Of a stretch of DNA of 64,000 nt, positions 37,159 to 45,005 are shown piece by piece. The notes under the pieces are model-generated. The model saw nothing but the letters and a program-made list of their open reading frames with translations. It ran no database searches and had not been told where the DNA came from. The stretch comes from Carboxylicivirga agarovorans (GTDB lineage Bacteria > Bacteroidota > Bacteroidia > Bacteroidales > Marinilabiliaceae). How positions within the stretch are numbered: position 1 is the first letter of the stretch; each line of letters starts with the position of its first letter. The stretch spans positions 62,001 to 126,000 of the forward strand of contig NZ_JBNGPA010000012.1 in the NCBI RefSeq assembly GCF_050589845.1, read 5' to 3'. A program made the translations under genes and the position numbers.

Positions 37159-38475
37159 ATGATGAAGCGACTCTTAATATTCTGCACAACCCTATTTCTA
37201 ACTTTATTATCTAATGCCCAACAACCCAATATTGTGTTCATTCTTGCTGATGACCTTGGGTACGGTGACTTATCCTGTTATGGGGCTGCAGACCTTTATA
37301 CACCGAACATCGATAAACTATATGAAAAAGGTATAAAGTTTACCAGAGCTTATGCTAATAGCACAGTTTGTTCGCCAAGTCGGGCCGCCATATTAACCGG
37401 TAATTACCCTGATATGGTTGGAGTACCAGGCGTTATCAGGGATATGCCGGATAATACCTGGGGTAACCTGTCTGATGAAGTTCCTTTTCTTCCAGAACAA
37501 TTAAAAATGCTTGGTTACCACACTGCTTTAATAGGAAAATGGCATTTAGGCTATGAAAGTCCCGATTTACCAAATGATAGGGGATTTGATCATTTCAAAG
37601 GTTATGTGGGAGATATGATGGATGATTATTATACCCATAAACGAGCTGGCATCAACTGGATGCGTGAAGGTAGTAAGCAGATAGAGCCTAAGGGACATGC
37701 AACGGATGTTTTTACCACTTGGGCAAGGGAATATATTAATATACAATCCAAAGCAGACAAGCCCTATTTCTTGTTTTTAACCTACAATGCACCACACGAC
37801 CCGATTCAACCGCCTGCCGAATGGCTGGAGAAGATTAAGAAACGAGAGCCACAGGCCAATCTAAAGCGCCAGAAGCTAATTGCCTTGATTGAGCATCTGG
37901 ATGCTGGTGTGGGAAAAGTAATGGAAGCCATTGAAAAGAGTGGTGAAGCAGATAATACACTAATTGTTTTTACATCCGATAATGGTGGAGCATTGCAGTA
38001 TGGTGCCAACAATGGTTCTCTAAAGGGCGGTAAAGGTGATTTGTACGAAGGTGGTATTCGTATACCATGTATCGTTAACTGGCCAGATAAGATAAAATCC
38101 AATACTGTTTCAGAACCTATCATCCTAATGGATTTTTACCCAAGCCTCATTGAATTGGCAGGAGGTAATCGCCAACAAGAACTCCCCTCTAAGAGTCTAG
38201 TCAACTTGTTAAAAGAAGAATCATCTGAATCCGGGGACAGAGCAATGGTTTTTATGCGACGTGAAGGGCATCGATTTGGCGGGCGAGCTTATTATGCCAT
38301 TTCAAGTGGTGAATATAAGTTAATACAGAATTCCCCTTTTGAACCGTATCAATTAATTCATATCAGTGATACCAGTTCATTAGAAATACCTGTTGAAAAC
38401 GCGGCTGTTAAGAAAGAATTATGGAAGAAATTAATGAAGCATATTCAGAATTCAGGGAATGTGTCTTGGAGGTAA
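37159..38475 (+). CDS. S1-family arylsulfatase-type sulfatase
   Basis: Sulfatase of about 438 residues. The upstream in-frame ATG at 37135 lies inside the terminator hairpin of the previous operon and would put eight residues before the signal peptide, so I choose 37159 (or 37162). Signal peptide ends LSNAQ. Motifs: NIVFILADDLGYGDLSCYGA, formylglycine site Cys71 in C-S-P-S-R-A-A-I-L-T-G, LIGKWHLGY, and FTSDNGG..GGKGDLYEGGIR. This is the classic arylsulfatase A-like pattern. It is short compared with the other five, ending soon after the SD2 region. A second transcript starts here, after the terminator. Confidence 0.88.
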   Translation: MMKRLLIFCTTLFLTLLSNAQQPNIVFILADDLGYGDLSCYGAADLYTPNIDKLYEKGIKFTRAYANSTVCSPSRAAILTGNYPDMVGVPGVIRDMPDNTWGNLSDEVPFLPEQLKMLGYHTALIGKWHLGYESPDLPNDRGFDHFKGYVGDMMDDYYTHKRAGINWMREGSKQIEPKGHATDVFTTWAREYINIQSKADKPYFLFLTYNAPHDPIQPPAEWLEKIKKREPQANLKRQKLIALIEHLDAGVGKVMEAIEKSGEADNTLIVFTSDNGGALQYGANNGSLKGGKGDLYEGGIRIPCIVNWPDKIKSNTVSEPIILMDFYPSLIELAGGNRQQELPSKSLVNLLKEESSESGDRAMVFMRREGHRFGGRAYYAISSGEYKLIQNSPFEPYQLIHISDTSSLEIPVENAAVKKELWKKLMKHIQNSGNVSWR

Positions 38476-38552
38476 TGTCCATGTATTTAGGTTGTTAACA
38501 GTATTTAAACCCATCTGACCAATATGTAAACCTTATTTTCTACTTCAATAAA

Positions 38553-38560
38553 TACATTTG
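38553..38560 (+). promoter_or_regulatory. Possible -7 element (TACATTTG)
   Basis: Matches TAnnTTTG, 43 bases before the start codon of the beta-helix protein gene. No clear -33 element. Confidence 0.3.
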
Positions 38561-38603
38561 ATTTTGAAGAATAGAATTAAATCAAAAGCTAAATAAAATT
38601 GAT

Positions 38604-40094
38604 ATGAAGAAAACGTTTACTCTACTGGTATTGGCAATGGCTATCAGTTCAGCTATTGCACAAACCGTTAAAATCGGAACCACATCTTATGCAACGATTA
38701 CTGAAGCTATTAATGCGGCTAATGATGGTGATGTGATTAATATCACAGGCATACATACTGAAACGATTTCAATTGGAAAAAGTATCACTTTGCGCGGTAC
38801 AGACCCTTCAACCGATATTATTCAGGCAGCTGCCGATCAAGCTTTAGCTGCGGCACGTACAATTTATATTGATGGTAACAATGGCGCATCAACTGTGACC
38901 GTTCAGAACTTGACCGTTAGAAATGGTAATGCAGCAGACCATGGTGGTGGCATCTTTGCAGACAAGGTTAAAGGGCTGGTTACATTGAGCAATGTAATGG
39001 TAGATAACAACACCACCACTAAAAATGGTGGTGGAATGAGTACAGGCGGTTCTAATGTTAATGTAGTAAATTGTACATTTTCAAATAATTCATCGACGTT
39101 GACTGGTGGAGGTATGCATATTGTACCTAATAATATGGGAGGCAATGGTATTGATGCAATTGTAAATGTTTCCAATACTACTTTAATGAATAATACTTCA
39201 GCCAGTCAGGGTGGTGGTTTTATTGTTAATGGAAATAACCAATATGGTGATAAACACTTCATTGAGGCTAACTTTGAAAATGTAACTGTTGTAAACAATA
39301 CCGCAGAGGCTGAAGGTGGTGCTGGTCATATTTTAGGAGTAGATTATGTGGGGACAAATGGTACTTCTGGAGAAACAAATGTTACAGTAAAAGTTGTTCA
39401 TTGTACAATGGCTTACAATATTAGTAATACAAAAGCCTACAAAAATGGTTTGTCTTTTGCCAATGCCAATGCTACGACTGGTCCTAAATTTAGTATTTAC
39501 AATTCAATTGTAGTTAGTGCTGATGTAATATCTGCTAAAGCATTAGACTTTGGTGGTTCGGAGACAACGGCAGCTGTAAATAATATTATTGGAGGTTCTT
39601 ATTCTATACCTGCCACAGTATCTGATGCTAGCAACAATAATATTACAGGGAAAACAGCTACGTTTGCCGGATTAGCTGCCGACTTAACCGATGAAGGAGG
39701 AAAAGTAAAAGTGTTGGCATTGACTGATGGAGCTAATTCCATTAACTATTGTACGGCTGCCACTGGTATTACTTTGCCAACAACAGATGCTAGGTCTTAT
39801 TCACGAGATGCATCACCCGATGCAGGTGCTTATGAGTATGAGGGGGTTCCAACAAGTTTAGGAAAAGTTGCTGTATTGGAAGTAAGCCTTAGTCCCAACC
39901 CGACCAATGATTATTTCAGAGTAACAGGAACAGATAAAATAGATAGAATATCTATCTATTCCTTAGGCGGTACACTTGTCAAGTCAGTTACCAATATTAC
40001 ACAGGTTGATGTATCCGGATTAAACAAAGGAGTTTACTTAGTACAGATATCCGGAGAAAACGGTGAAGCCATTAAGAAGATAGTTGTAAAATAG
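38604..40094 (+). CDS. T9SS-exported right-handed beta-helix protein
   Basis: A 496-residue protein with signal peptide 1-20 (SSAIAQ), a repetitive beta-helix of about 380 residues built on recurring GGG and VxNCTFSNN/VTVxNLTVRNG coils, and a C-terminal type A T9SS sorting domain (LSPNPTNDYFRVTG ... GLNKGVYLVQI). Beta-helix proteins of this kind include polysaccharide lyases and glycan-binding proteins, but I see no catalytic signature that allows a choice. Its position between two sulfatases in the PUL and its export route make surface binding or cleavage of the same glycan plausible (inference). It has its own promoter region and terminator. Confidence 0.75.
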   Translation: MKKTFTLLVLAMAISSAIAQTVKIGTTSYATITEAINAANDGDVINITGIHTETISIGKSITLRGTDPSTDIIQAAADQALAAARTIYIDGNNGASTVTVQNLTVRNGNAADHGGGIFADKVKGLVTLSNVMVDNNTTTKNGGGMSTGGSNVNVVNCTFSNNSSTLTGGGMHIVPNNMGGNGIDAIVNVSNTTLMNNTSASQGGGFIVNGNNQYGDKHFIEANFENVTVVNNTAEAEGGAGHILGVDYVGTNGTSGETNVTVKVVHCTMAYNISNTKAYKNGLSFANANATTGPKFSIYNSIVVSADVISAKALDFGGSETTAAVNNIIGGSYSIPATVSDASNNNITGKTATFAGLAADLTDEGGKVKVLALTDGANSINYCTAATGITLPTTDARSYSRDASPDAGAYEYEGVPTSLGKVAVLEVSLSPNPTNDYFRVTGTDKIDRISIYSLGGTLVKSVTNITQVDVSGLNKGVYLVQISGENGEAIKKIVVK

Positions 40095-40107
40095 TCTGGT
40101 TAATAAA

Positions 40108-40147
40108 TAATCTAAAAGCACCTTGACGTTTGGCAAGGTGCTTTTTT
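40108..40147 (+). terminator. Rho-independent terminator after the beta-helix protein gene
   Basis: AAAGCACCTTG/CAAGGTGCTTT stem followed by T-run. It covers the first in-frame ATG of the following sulfatase, indicating that the true start is downstream. Confidence 0.85.
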
Positions 40148-40159
40148 AAATCTGTTAGC

Positions 40160-41725
40160 ATGCAAAAGTATTTATTTCTGTTTGGTATATTTTTTTCATT
40201 CATTCTGATGACTGGATGTAATAATAAGCTTGAAAAGCCCAACATCGTATTTATCATGACCGATGATCATGCGAGTCATGCTATTTCGGCTTATGGAGGT
40301 ATTTATAGCGAACATGCTCCAACTCCAAATATTGACCGTTTGGCCAATGAAGGGCTCATAATGAATAATGCTTTTTGCACTAATGCCATCTGTGGTCCAA
40401 GCAGGGCGGCTATTTTAACCGGGAAGTATAGCCATGTAAATGGCTACCTGAAGAACTATAAAGGCGGAAGATTCGATAATACTCAATGGACTTTTCCCAA
40501 AGAGCTTCAAGCTAATGGCTATGAAACGGCTATTGTTGGTAAGTGGCACCTGGCATCTGAGCCAACAGGTTTCGATTACTATAAATATCATGTTGCACGA
40601 GGTGAGCAAGGTTATTACTGGAATCCTGTTTATAACGACAATGGTGATACCGTGCAGGTGCAGGGATATGCCACTAACTTAACCACTGACTTTGCGCTAA
40701 ATTGGTTGGATGAAAGAAAGGAAGATAATCCCTTCTGCCTGATGCTTCAATTCAAAGCGCCACACCGTCCCTGGCAGCGTGACTCTATATACCAGCATTT
40801 GTTTGAAGATATTGAGTTACCATATCCATCCACCTTTAATGATGATTATCAAGGAAGAGAGTTAACAGCCGGTAACACTGAAATGACCATGAATGATTTC
40901 AGTCACGAAGATATGAAATTAACGCCGCCAGATTCACTCAATGGTAAACAACTGCGTAAATGGATTGATTATGGTATTAAACGTCATGAAAATGTGATTC
41001 CGGTTAAAGGAATGACAGCAGAAGAGGCTCGCCAATGGAAATACCAGCGCTACATGAAGGACTACCTGGCAACCATTAGATCAGTTGATGATAATATCGG
41101 CAAGGTACTGGCATATCTCGATGAGAGGGGATTAACAGATAATACCATAGTTATTTATACATCCGACCAGGGATTTTTCCTTGGCGACCATGGTTGGTTC
41201 GATAAGCGATTTATGTATGAACAGGCACTTCGAATGCCTTTCCTGGTACGTTATCCCAATTCAATAAAGGCAGGCGTTAATTGTAACGATGTTGTAACTA
41301 ACATCGATTTCGCACCAACCATTCTAGAGATGACTGGATTACAAACTCCTGATGAGGTTCAGGGAAGAAGTTTCTTTGCCAACCTAAAAGGAGAAACTCC
41401 CGATGATTGGCGACAATCCATGTATTACCATTATTACGAATACCCCTTTTGGCATCACGTTCAACCGCATTATGGTATAAGAAATCAACGCTATAAGCTA
41501 ATTCATTTTTACTACGATGTGGATGTGTGGGAATTATACGATCTGGAGATAGATCCCAATGAGTTAAATAACCTGATCGACCTACCTCAACATCAGGAAA
41601 GAATAAAGCAACTGAAAGCAGAACTAAAAATACTAAAGGAAGAGTATGCTAATACCAAATCGATCGATGAATTAAGAAATATATCAGATACTGATTTTGG
41701 AGGTTTGGAATCAGATAAACATTGA
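40160..41725 (+). CDS. S1-family sulfatase, lipoprotein
   Basis: Sulfatase of 521 residues from the ATG at 40160. The earlier ATG at 40130 is inside a terminator stem and would displace the lipoprotein signal, whose lipobox LMTGC places the lipidated Cys at position 20. Catalytic motif C78-G-P-S-R-A-A-I-L-T-G; FIMTDDHASHAISAYGG; IVGKWHLASEP; TSDQGFFLGDHGWFDKR; SD2 ending WELYDLEIDPNELNNLI. The pattern is like GlcNAc-6-O-sulfatase-type enzymes of Bacteroides, a recalled resemblance that is not proof of specificity. The AraC regulator gene begins 14 bases downstream and is probably co-transcribed. Confidence 0.9.
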   Translation: MQKYLFLFGIFFSFILMTGCNNKLEKPNIVFIMTDDHASHAISAYGGIYSEHAPTPNIDRLANEGLIMNNAFCTNAICGPSRAAILTGKYSHVNGYLKNYKGGRFDNTQWTFPKELQANGYETAIVGKWHLASEPTGFDYYKYHVARGEQGYYWNPVYNDNGDTVQVQGYATNLTTDFALNWLDERKEDNPFCLMLQFKAPHRPWQRDSIYQHLFEDIELPYPSTFNDDYQGRELTAGNTEMTMNDFSHEDMKLTPPDSLNGKQLRKWIDYGIKRHENVIPVKGMTAEEARQWKYQRYMKDYLATIRSVDDNIGKVLAYLDERGLTDNTIVIYTSDQGFFLGDHGWFDKRFMYEQALRMPFLVRYPNSIKAGVNCNDVVTNIDFAPTILEMTGLQTPDEVQGRSFFANLKGETPDDWRQSMYYHYYEYPFWHHVQPHYGIRNQRYKLIHFYYDVDVWELYDLEIDPNELNNLIDLPQHQERIKQLKAELKILKEEYANTKSIDELRNISDTDFGGLESDKH

Positions 41726-41739
41726 TTAAATAGAATTAT

Positions 41740-42597
41740 ATGGAGTCAGTAATACGTGAAGCCTCACCACTAACTAATGATGATTTCTTTTTGGTTTGTC
41801 ATGTTAAGAATTATGTGGCAGATGAGCCCTTGCATTCTCATGATAATTATGAACTTAACCTGATTATTAATGCCAATGGGACAAGGAATATTGCAGGTTC
41901 TGTTTCTCCATTTGGTCCTATTGAGTTAGTCCTGATTGGGCCAGAAACGCCGCATACATGGAAAGGGGAATTTTGCAATTCGGAGATTATTAAGGTTCAA
42001 TTTCATGCAGATTTTCTGGATAAACAGTTTCTTTCCAGGAGCGCTGCTTTACCAATAAAAGAACTCTTGCAAAAGGCCAGTAAAGGCATTCTTTTTTCTC
42101 AATTAACGACAGAAAATGTGAAAGATAACTTGCTTTTACTTGCTAAACAGCAAGGATTTGATTCCGTTTTATCTTTATATTCTGTACTCTATGACCTTGC
42201 GATTTCACGAAACATGGTTCTATTATCAGGTTTTGAGGGAGAACAGAAACGTGATGATGAAAAAGCATGGAAGATCAGTAAGGTAGAGCAATACGTATAT
42301 GATAATTTACAGAGAATTGTTAAGATTGAAGAAGTAGCTAACTTACTGAACATGTCAGAGTCTTCATTTAGTCATTTCTTCAAAAAGTACAAACGATTAT
42401 CATTTACGGAATACCTTACATCGATCCGAGTTGGAAGAGCTATAAGACTTTTTCATGAATCAGAAGAAAGCATTTCTGAGATAAGTCAAAAGTGTGGTTT
42501 TAGCAATCTTGCTAATTTTAACAGAGCGTTTAAGAATATTCAATTGTGCACACCAACAGAGTATAAAAGTAAAGGAGTGAATTACACTTTTGTGTAA
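41740..42597 (+). CDS. AraC-family transcriptional regulator with cupin sensor domain
   Basis: A 285-residue cytoplasmic regulator. The N-terminal half (about 10-150) is a cupin-type ligand domain with HSHDNYELNLIINANG and GPETPHTW. The C-terminal half (about 180-280) has two HTH motifs: IEEVANLLNMSESSFSHFFK and ISEISQKCGFSNLANFNRAFK. The organisation matches sugar-responsive AraC regulators. As the last gene of the PUL it may add a second control layer beside the HTCS, sensing a cytoplasmic sugar product (inference). Confidence 0.9.
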   Translation: MESVIREASPLTNDDFFLVCHVKNYVADEPLHSHDNYELNLIINANGTRNIAGSVSPFGPIELVLIGPETPHTWKGEFCNSEIIKVQFHADFLDKQFLSRSAALPIKELLQKASKGILFSQLTTENVKDNLLLLAKQQGFDSVLSLYSVLYDLAISRNMVLLSGFEGEQKRDDEKAWKISKVEQYVYDNLQRIVKIEEVANLLNMSESSFSHFFKKYKRLSFTEYLTSIRVGRAIRLFHESEESISEISQKCGFSNLANFNRAFKNIQLCTPTEYKSKGVNYTFV

Positions 42598-42762
42598 GAA
42601 AAGTGTTCGTTTACTTATATCTTCATCTATTCAAATAATAGATGTATATCTGCATGTCGGTATTCGAATTGTCTCACCAAACCCAGGTTATCTGAAACTA
42701 AAATCAATAAGAGTGTCTAGTCTCACTTTGGCCTTGTTATTCGAGGGTTTTTTAAAGCAAAA

Positions 42763-42796
42763 AAAAGCGCTTAAAACATTTGTTTTAAGCGCTTTT
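42763..42796. terminator. Strong bidirectional terminator, tRNA copy A
   Basis: A perfect inverted repeat with 16-base arms (AAAAGCGCTTAAAACA and its complement) separated by two T. It ends the minus-strand tRNA transcript and may also stop plus-strand readthrough from the PUL. A close copy exists at 44624-44657. Confidence 0.8.
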
Positions 42797-42799
42797 CAG

Positions 42800-42883
42800 T
42801 ACCGAAGGCGGGACTTGAACCCGCACGGCCTAATGGCCACAGGATTTTAAGTCCTGCGTGTCTACCAATTCCACCACTTCGGC
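42800..42883 (-). tRNA. tRNA-Leu (anticodon UAA), copy A
   Basis: An 84-base type II tRNA with a long variable arm. Acceptor stem GCCGAAG/CTTCGGT, anticodon loop CTTAAAA giving UAA, T-loop GTTCAAGTC; no CCA encoded. The paired copy B at 44681-44764 differs only in the acceptor stem. Confidence 0.95.
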
Positions 42884-42893
42884 ATCCTTGTAG

Positions 42894-42966
<73 letters not shown>

Positions 42967-43022
42967 ATTTCAATCTTGCATTTGCCTATCTGCGTATCAG
43001 AGTCGTTTCTTAAATGCGGATG

Positions 43023-43053
43023 CAAAAATAGAGGCTTTTTTTTGTTTTGCAAA
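43023..43053 (-). promoter_or_regulatory. Bacteroidota-type promoter of tRNA copy A
   Basis: On the minus strand TTTG (43050-43053), 19 bases, then TATTTTTG (43023-43030). This is a full match to the phylum's TTTG-N19-TAnnTTTG promoter, upstream of tRNA-Gly. Confidence 0.75.
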
Positions 43054-43194
43054 TTATTTTGTCAATAAAATTTACACGAGAATTTGCTCTGTATATAAGG
43101 CGTAGAATAGTAGTTGTTTAAAGATTAACTATTATTCTACATTTCTTTGATGTGTGTAATAAATGGGCAACTAAAGATGCTTTTAAGGCTACTT

Positions 43195-44400
43195 TTACAT
43201 CCCTAGTTTGCTTTTTAACGTCATCATATCCTCTGATATCTTATTTTCTAATACCCTCGCGTAAATCTGGGTTATTTTTAGCGATTTGTGGCCTAGTATT
43301 TTTGATACTGTTTCAATTGGTACCCCATTGGATAAAGTAACTGTTGTTGCAAAGGTATGGCGAGCCATATGCATGGTAAGTTTTTTATTGATACCACAAA
43401 TCCCTGCCAGCTCTTTCAAATAACTGTTAAGTTTTTGGTTAGATGCCACAGGTAATACTCTTCCTCTTAATAATGATTCGGGAAAATCTGAGTATCGTTC
43501 CAGTATTTCTAGAGCATTTGGAAATAGAGGAATAGAACATTGCGACCTTGTTTTAGTGCGATTGATGATAATCCATTGATTACCATCATTACGTGTCTGA
43601 ATATGATCTGGGCTTAATTTAGAAATATCAGAATAGGCTAATCCTGTATAGCAGGCAAAAATGAAAATATCTCTCACAATTGACAGACGATCTAATTCAA
43701 TTTCCTTTGTTTCGAGTCTGTGAAGCTCATCTTTGGTTAAAAAATCTCGATTAGCCTGCTCTAATTTTGTTTTAAACTGGTTGTATGGACTCTTATCTAA
43801 ATGTCCCATCGAAACGGCTAAATTCATCACTCTCTTTAAGTGTTTGTGGTAATTCCAGGCAGTATTTTGGTGAACACCGTGTTTGGACTTTAAAAACATG
43901 TCAAATTGATTAAGAAAGTTGTAGTCCACACTTGTAATAGGAATTTCCTTTTTTCTCAGTATGGTTTTAAGAAATTCGGCCAACTTCTTGCGGGACACGC
44001 GATAGTGTTTTAATGTTCGGTAGGCATATCCGTGACCAATATTATTCTCAATCGTTTTAAGGTAATAATCAAAAATTTCAAGAATTCCCTTTGAGTCACT
44101 TTTGCCGAGAAATTCATTTTTAATATCAACTACATCGAATTCTTTACCTGAAGAAACTAAGCGATTGTAGACATCGACAATAGATGTTTTAATTTTCCTC
44201 AAGCGCTGATTGGAAGATTGCTCTTCATCTGTTTGTTCATAAAACATCTGGTGCACATCATCCCAGTTTTGAGGAATGCTTCTCATTCCAGTTGACAAAT
44301 CAACTCTTCTACCTTTAAATAGTAGGCGAAGGTAAATTGGATAAGATCCATCTTTTCCAATTCTGGATTTCCGTAAAACAAAATTTGAATAGAACCTCAT
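43195..44400 (-). CDS. Tyrosine recombinase/integrase (phage-integrase family, Bacteroidota type)
   Basis: Site-specific recombinase of 401 residues. It has an N-terminal arm-binding domain (MRFYSNFVLRKSRIGKDGSYPIYLRL), a SAM-like core-binding domain (about 105-200) and a C-terminal catalytic domain. Catalytic residues visible: Lys283 (RTKTRS), His344 and Arg347 (HMARH), His371 (ILGHKS) and nucleophile Tyr380 (TQIYAR). Box I reads CYTGLAYSDISKL, with Ala255 where the first catalytic Arg usually sits; such substitution is known in Bacteroidota integrases. The gene lies between two copies of a tRNA-Leu/tRNA-Gly pair with no other cargo, so it may be the remnant of an integrative element. Confidence 0.9.
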   Translation of the reverse strand: MRFYSNFVLRKSRIGKDGSYPIYLRLLFKGRRVDLSTGMRSIPQNWDDVHQMFYEQTDEEQSSNQRLRKIKTSIVDVYNRLVSSGKEFDVVDIKNEFLGKSDSKGILEIFDYYLKTIENNIGHGYAYRTLKHYRVSRKKLAEFLKTILRKKEIPITSVDYNFLNQFDMFLKSKHGVHQNTAWNYHKHLKRVMNLAVSMGHLDKSPYNQFKTKLEQANRDFLTKDELHRLETKEIELDRLSIVRDIFIFACYTGLAYSDISKLSPDHIQTRNDGNQWIIINRTKTRSQCSIPLFPNALEILERYSDFPESLLRGRVLPVASNQKLNSYLKELAGICGINKKLTMHMARHTFATTVTLSNGVPIETVSKILGHKSLKITQIYARVLENKISEDMMTLKSKLGM

Positions 44401-44414
44401 AATAATAAAATTTT

Positions 44415-44577
44415 GTGGTCACGGTGGTCACTCAAAAAGCATAAATTTCTTGAGATTATCACGCAAAACCAAGTTCAAATAAAATCAATATGAGTCAAAT
44501 TAAATCTTGATAACCAATTGTTTAAGTGGTCACGTGACCACTTAGAGTAAAAAAGGTAGTGGTCACGTATTGGTCAC
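44415..44577. repeat. Cluster of GTGGTCAC repeats upstream of the integrase
   Basis: GTGGTCAC occurs at 44415-44422, 44424-44431, 44526-44533 and 44559-44566. An inverted copy at 44534-44541 makes GTGGTCACGTGACCAC, which extends to a 22-base perfect palindrome at 44523-44544. A further TGGTCAC lies at 44571-44577. All lie between the integrase start and the tRNA copy B terminator. They may be operators or recombinase arm sites. Confidence 0.7.
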
Positions 44578-44623
44578 TTAAAATACCCATTTTAACCACT
44601 TTTTTGAAGTTTTCTGAAAATAA

Positions 44624-44657
44624 AAAAGCGCTTAAACCGTTAGTTTTAAGCGCTTTT
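44624..44657. terminator. Terminator of tRNA copy B
   Basis: AAAAGCGCTTAAAC with GTTTTAAGCGCTTTT around a short loop, the near-duplicate of the hairpin at 42763-42796, located 24 bases after the tRNA-Leu 3' end. Confidence 0.75.
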
Positions 44658-44680
44658 GGTTCTAGATGAATCTAGATTGG

Positions 44681-44764
44681 TACCCGAGGCGGGACTTGAA
44701 CCCGCACGGCCTAATGGCCACAGGATTTTAAGTCCTGCGTGTCTACCAATTCCACCACTCGGGC
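44681..44764 (-). tRNA. tRNA-Leu (anticodon UAA), copy B
   Basis: An 84-base type II tRNA identical to copy A except for the acceptor stem, which is GCCCGAG/CTCGGGT here. Both changed positions are compensated on the opposite strand of the stem, so the molecule still folds. Confidence 0.95.
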
Positions 44765-44772
44765 ATCCTTGG

Positions 44773-44845
<73 letters not shown>

Positions 44846-44932
44846 AAATGTAATTCACCAAACTTGTCTGGCTTCCTACTTTCAGTATCATTTGCCCCTC
44901 TGCGTATCAGAGTTGTTTCTCAAATGCGGATG

Positions 44933-44962
44933 CAAATATAGCGCTTTTTCAATAACTGCAAA
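44933..44962 (-). promoter_or_regulatory. Bacteroidota-type promoter of tRNA copy B
   Basis: On the minus strand TTTG (44959-44962), 18 bases, then TATATTTG (44933-44940). The sequence just downstream (GCATCCGCATTTGAGAAAC) closely matches the same region of copy A, so the promoter was duplicated with the tRNAs. Confidence 0.7.
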
Positions 44963-45005
44963 TAAAAAAAATGCCATTTTTTACGCTTTTTTTTAGGTGG
45001 GTGGC

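Noticed and set aside
38900..39300. Repeated GGTGGTGG/AATAAT patterns suggesting a DNA repeat or CRISPR-like array
   Set aside because: They are the codons of the beta-helix coils; there are no regular repeats with unique spacers. No CRISPR array was seen anywhere in the window.
43152..43340. 62-codon plus-strand open frame opposite the integrase 3' end
   Set aside because: Antisense overlap with the integrase, no independent support.
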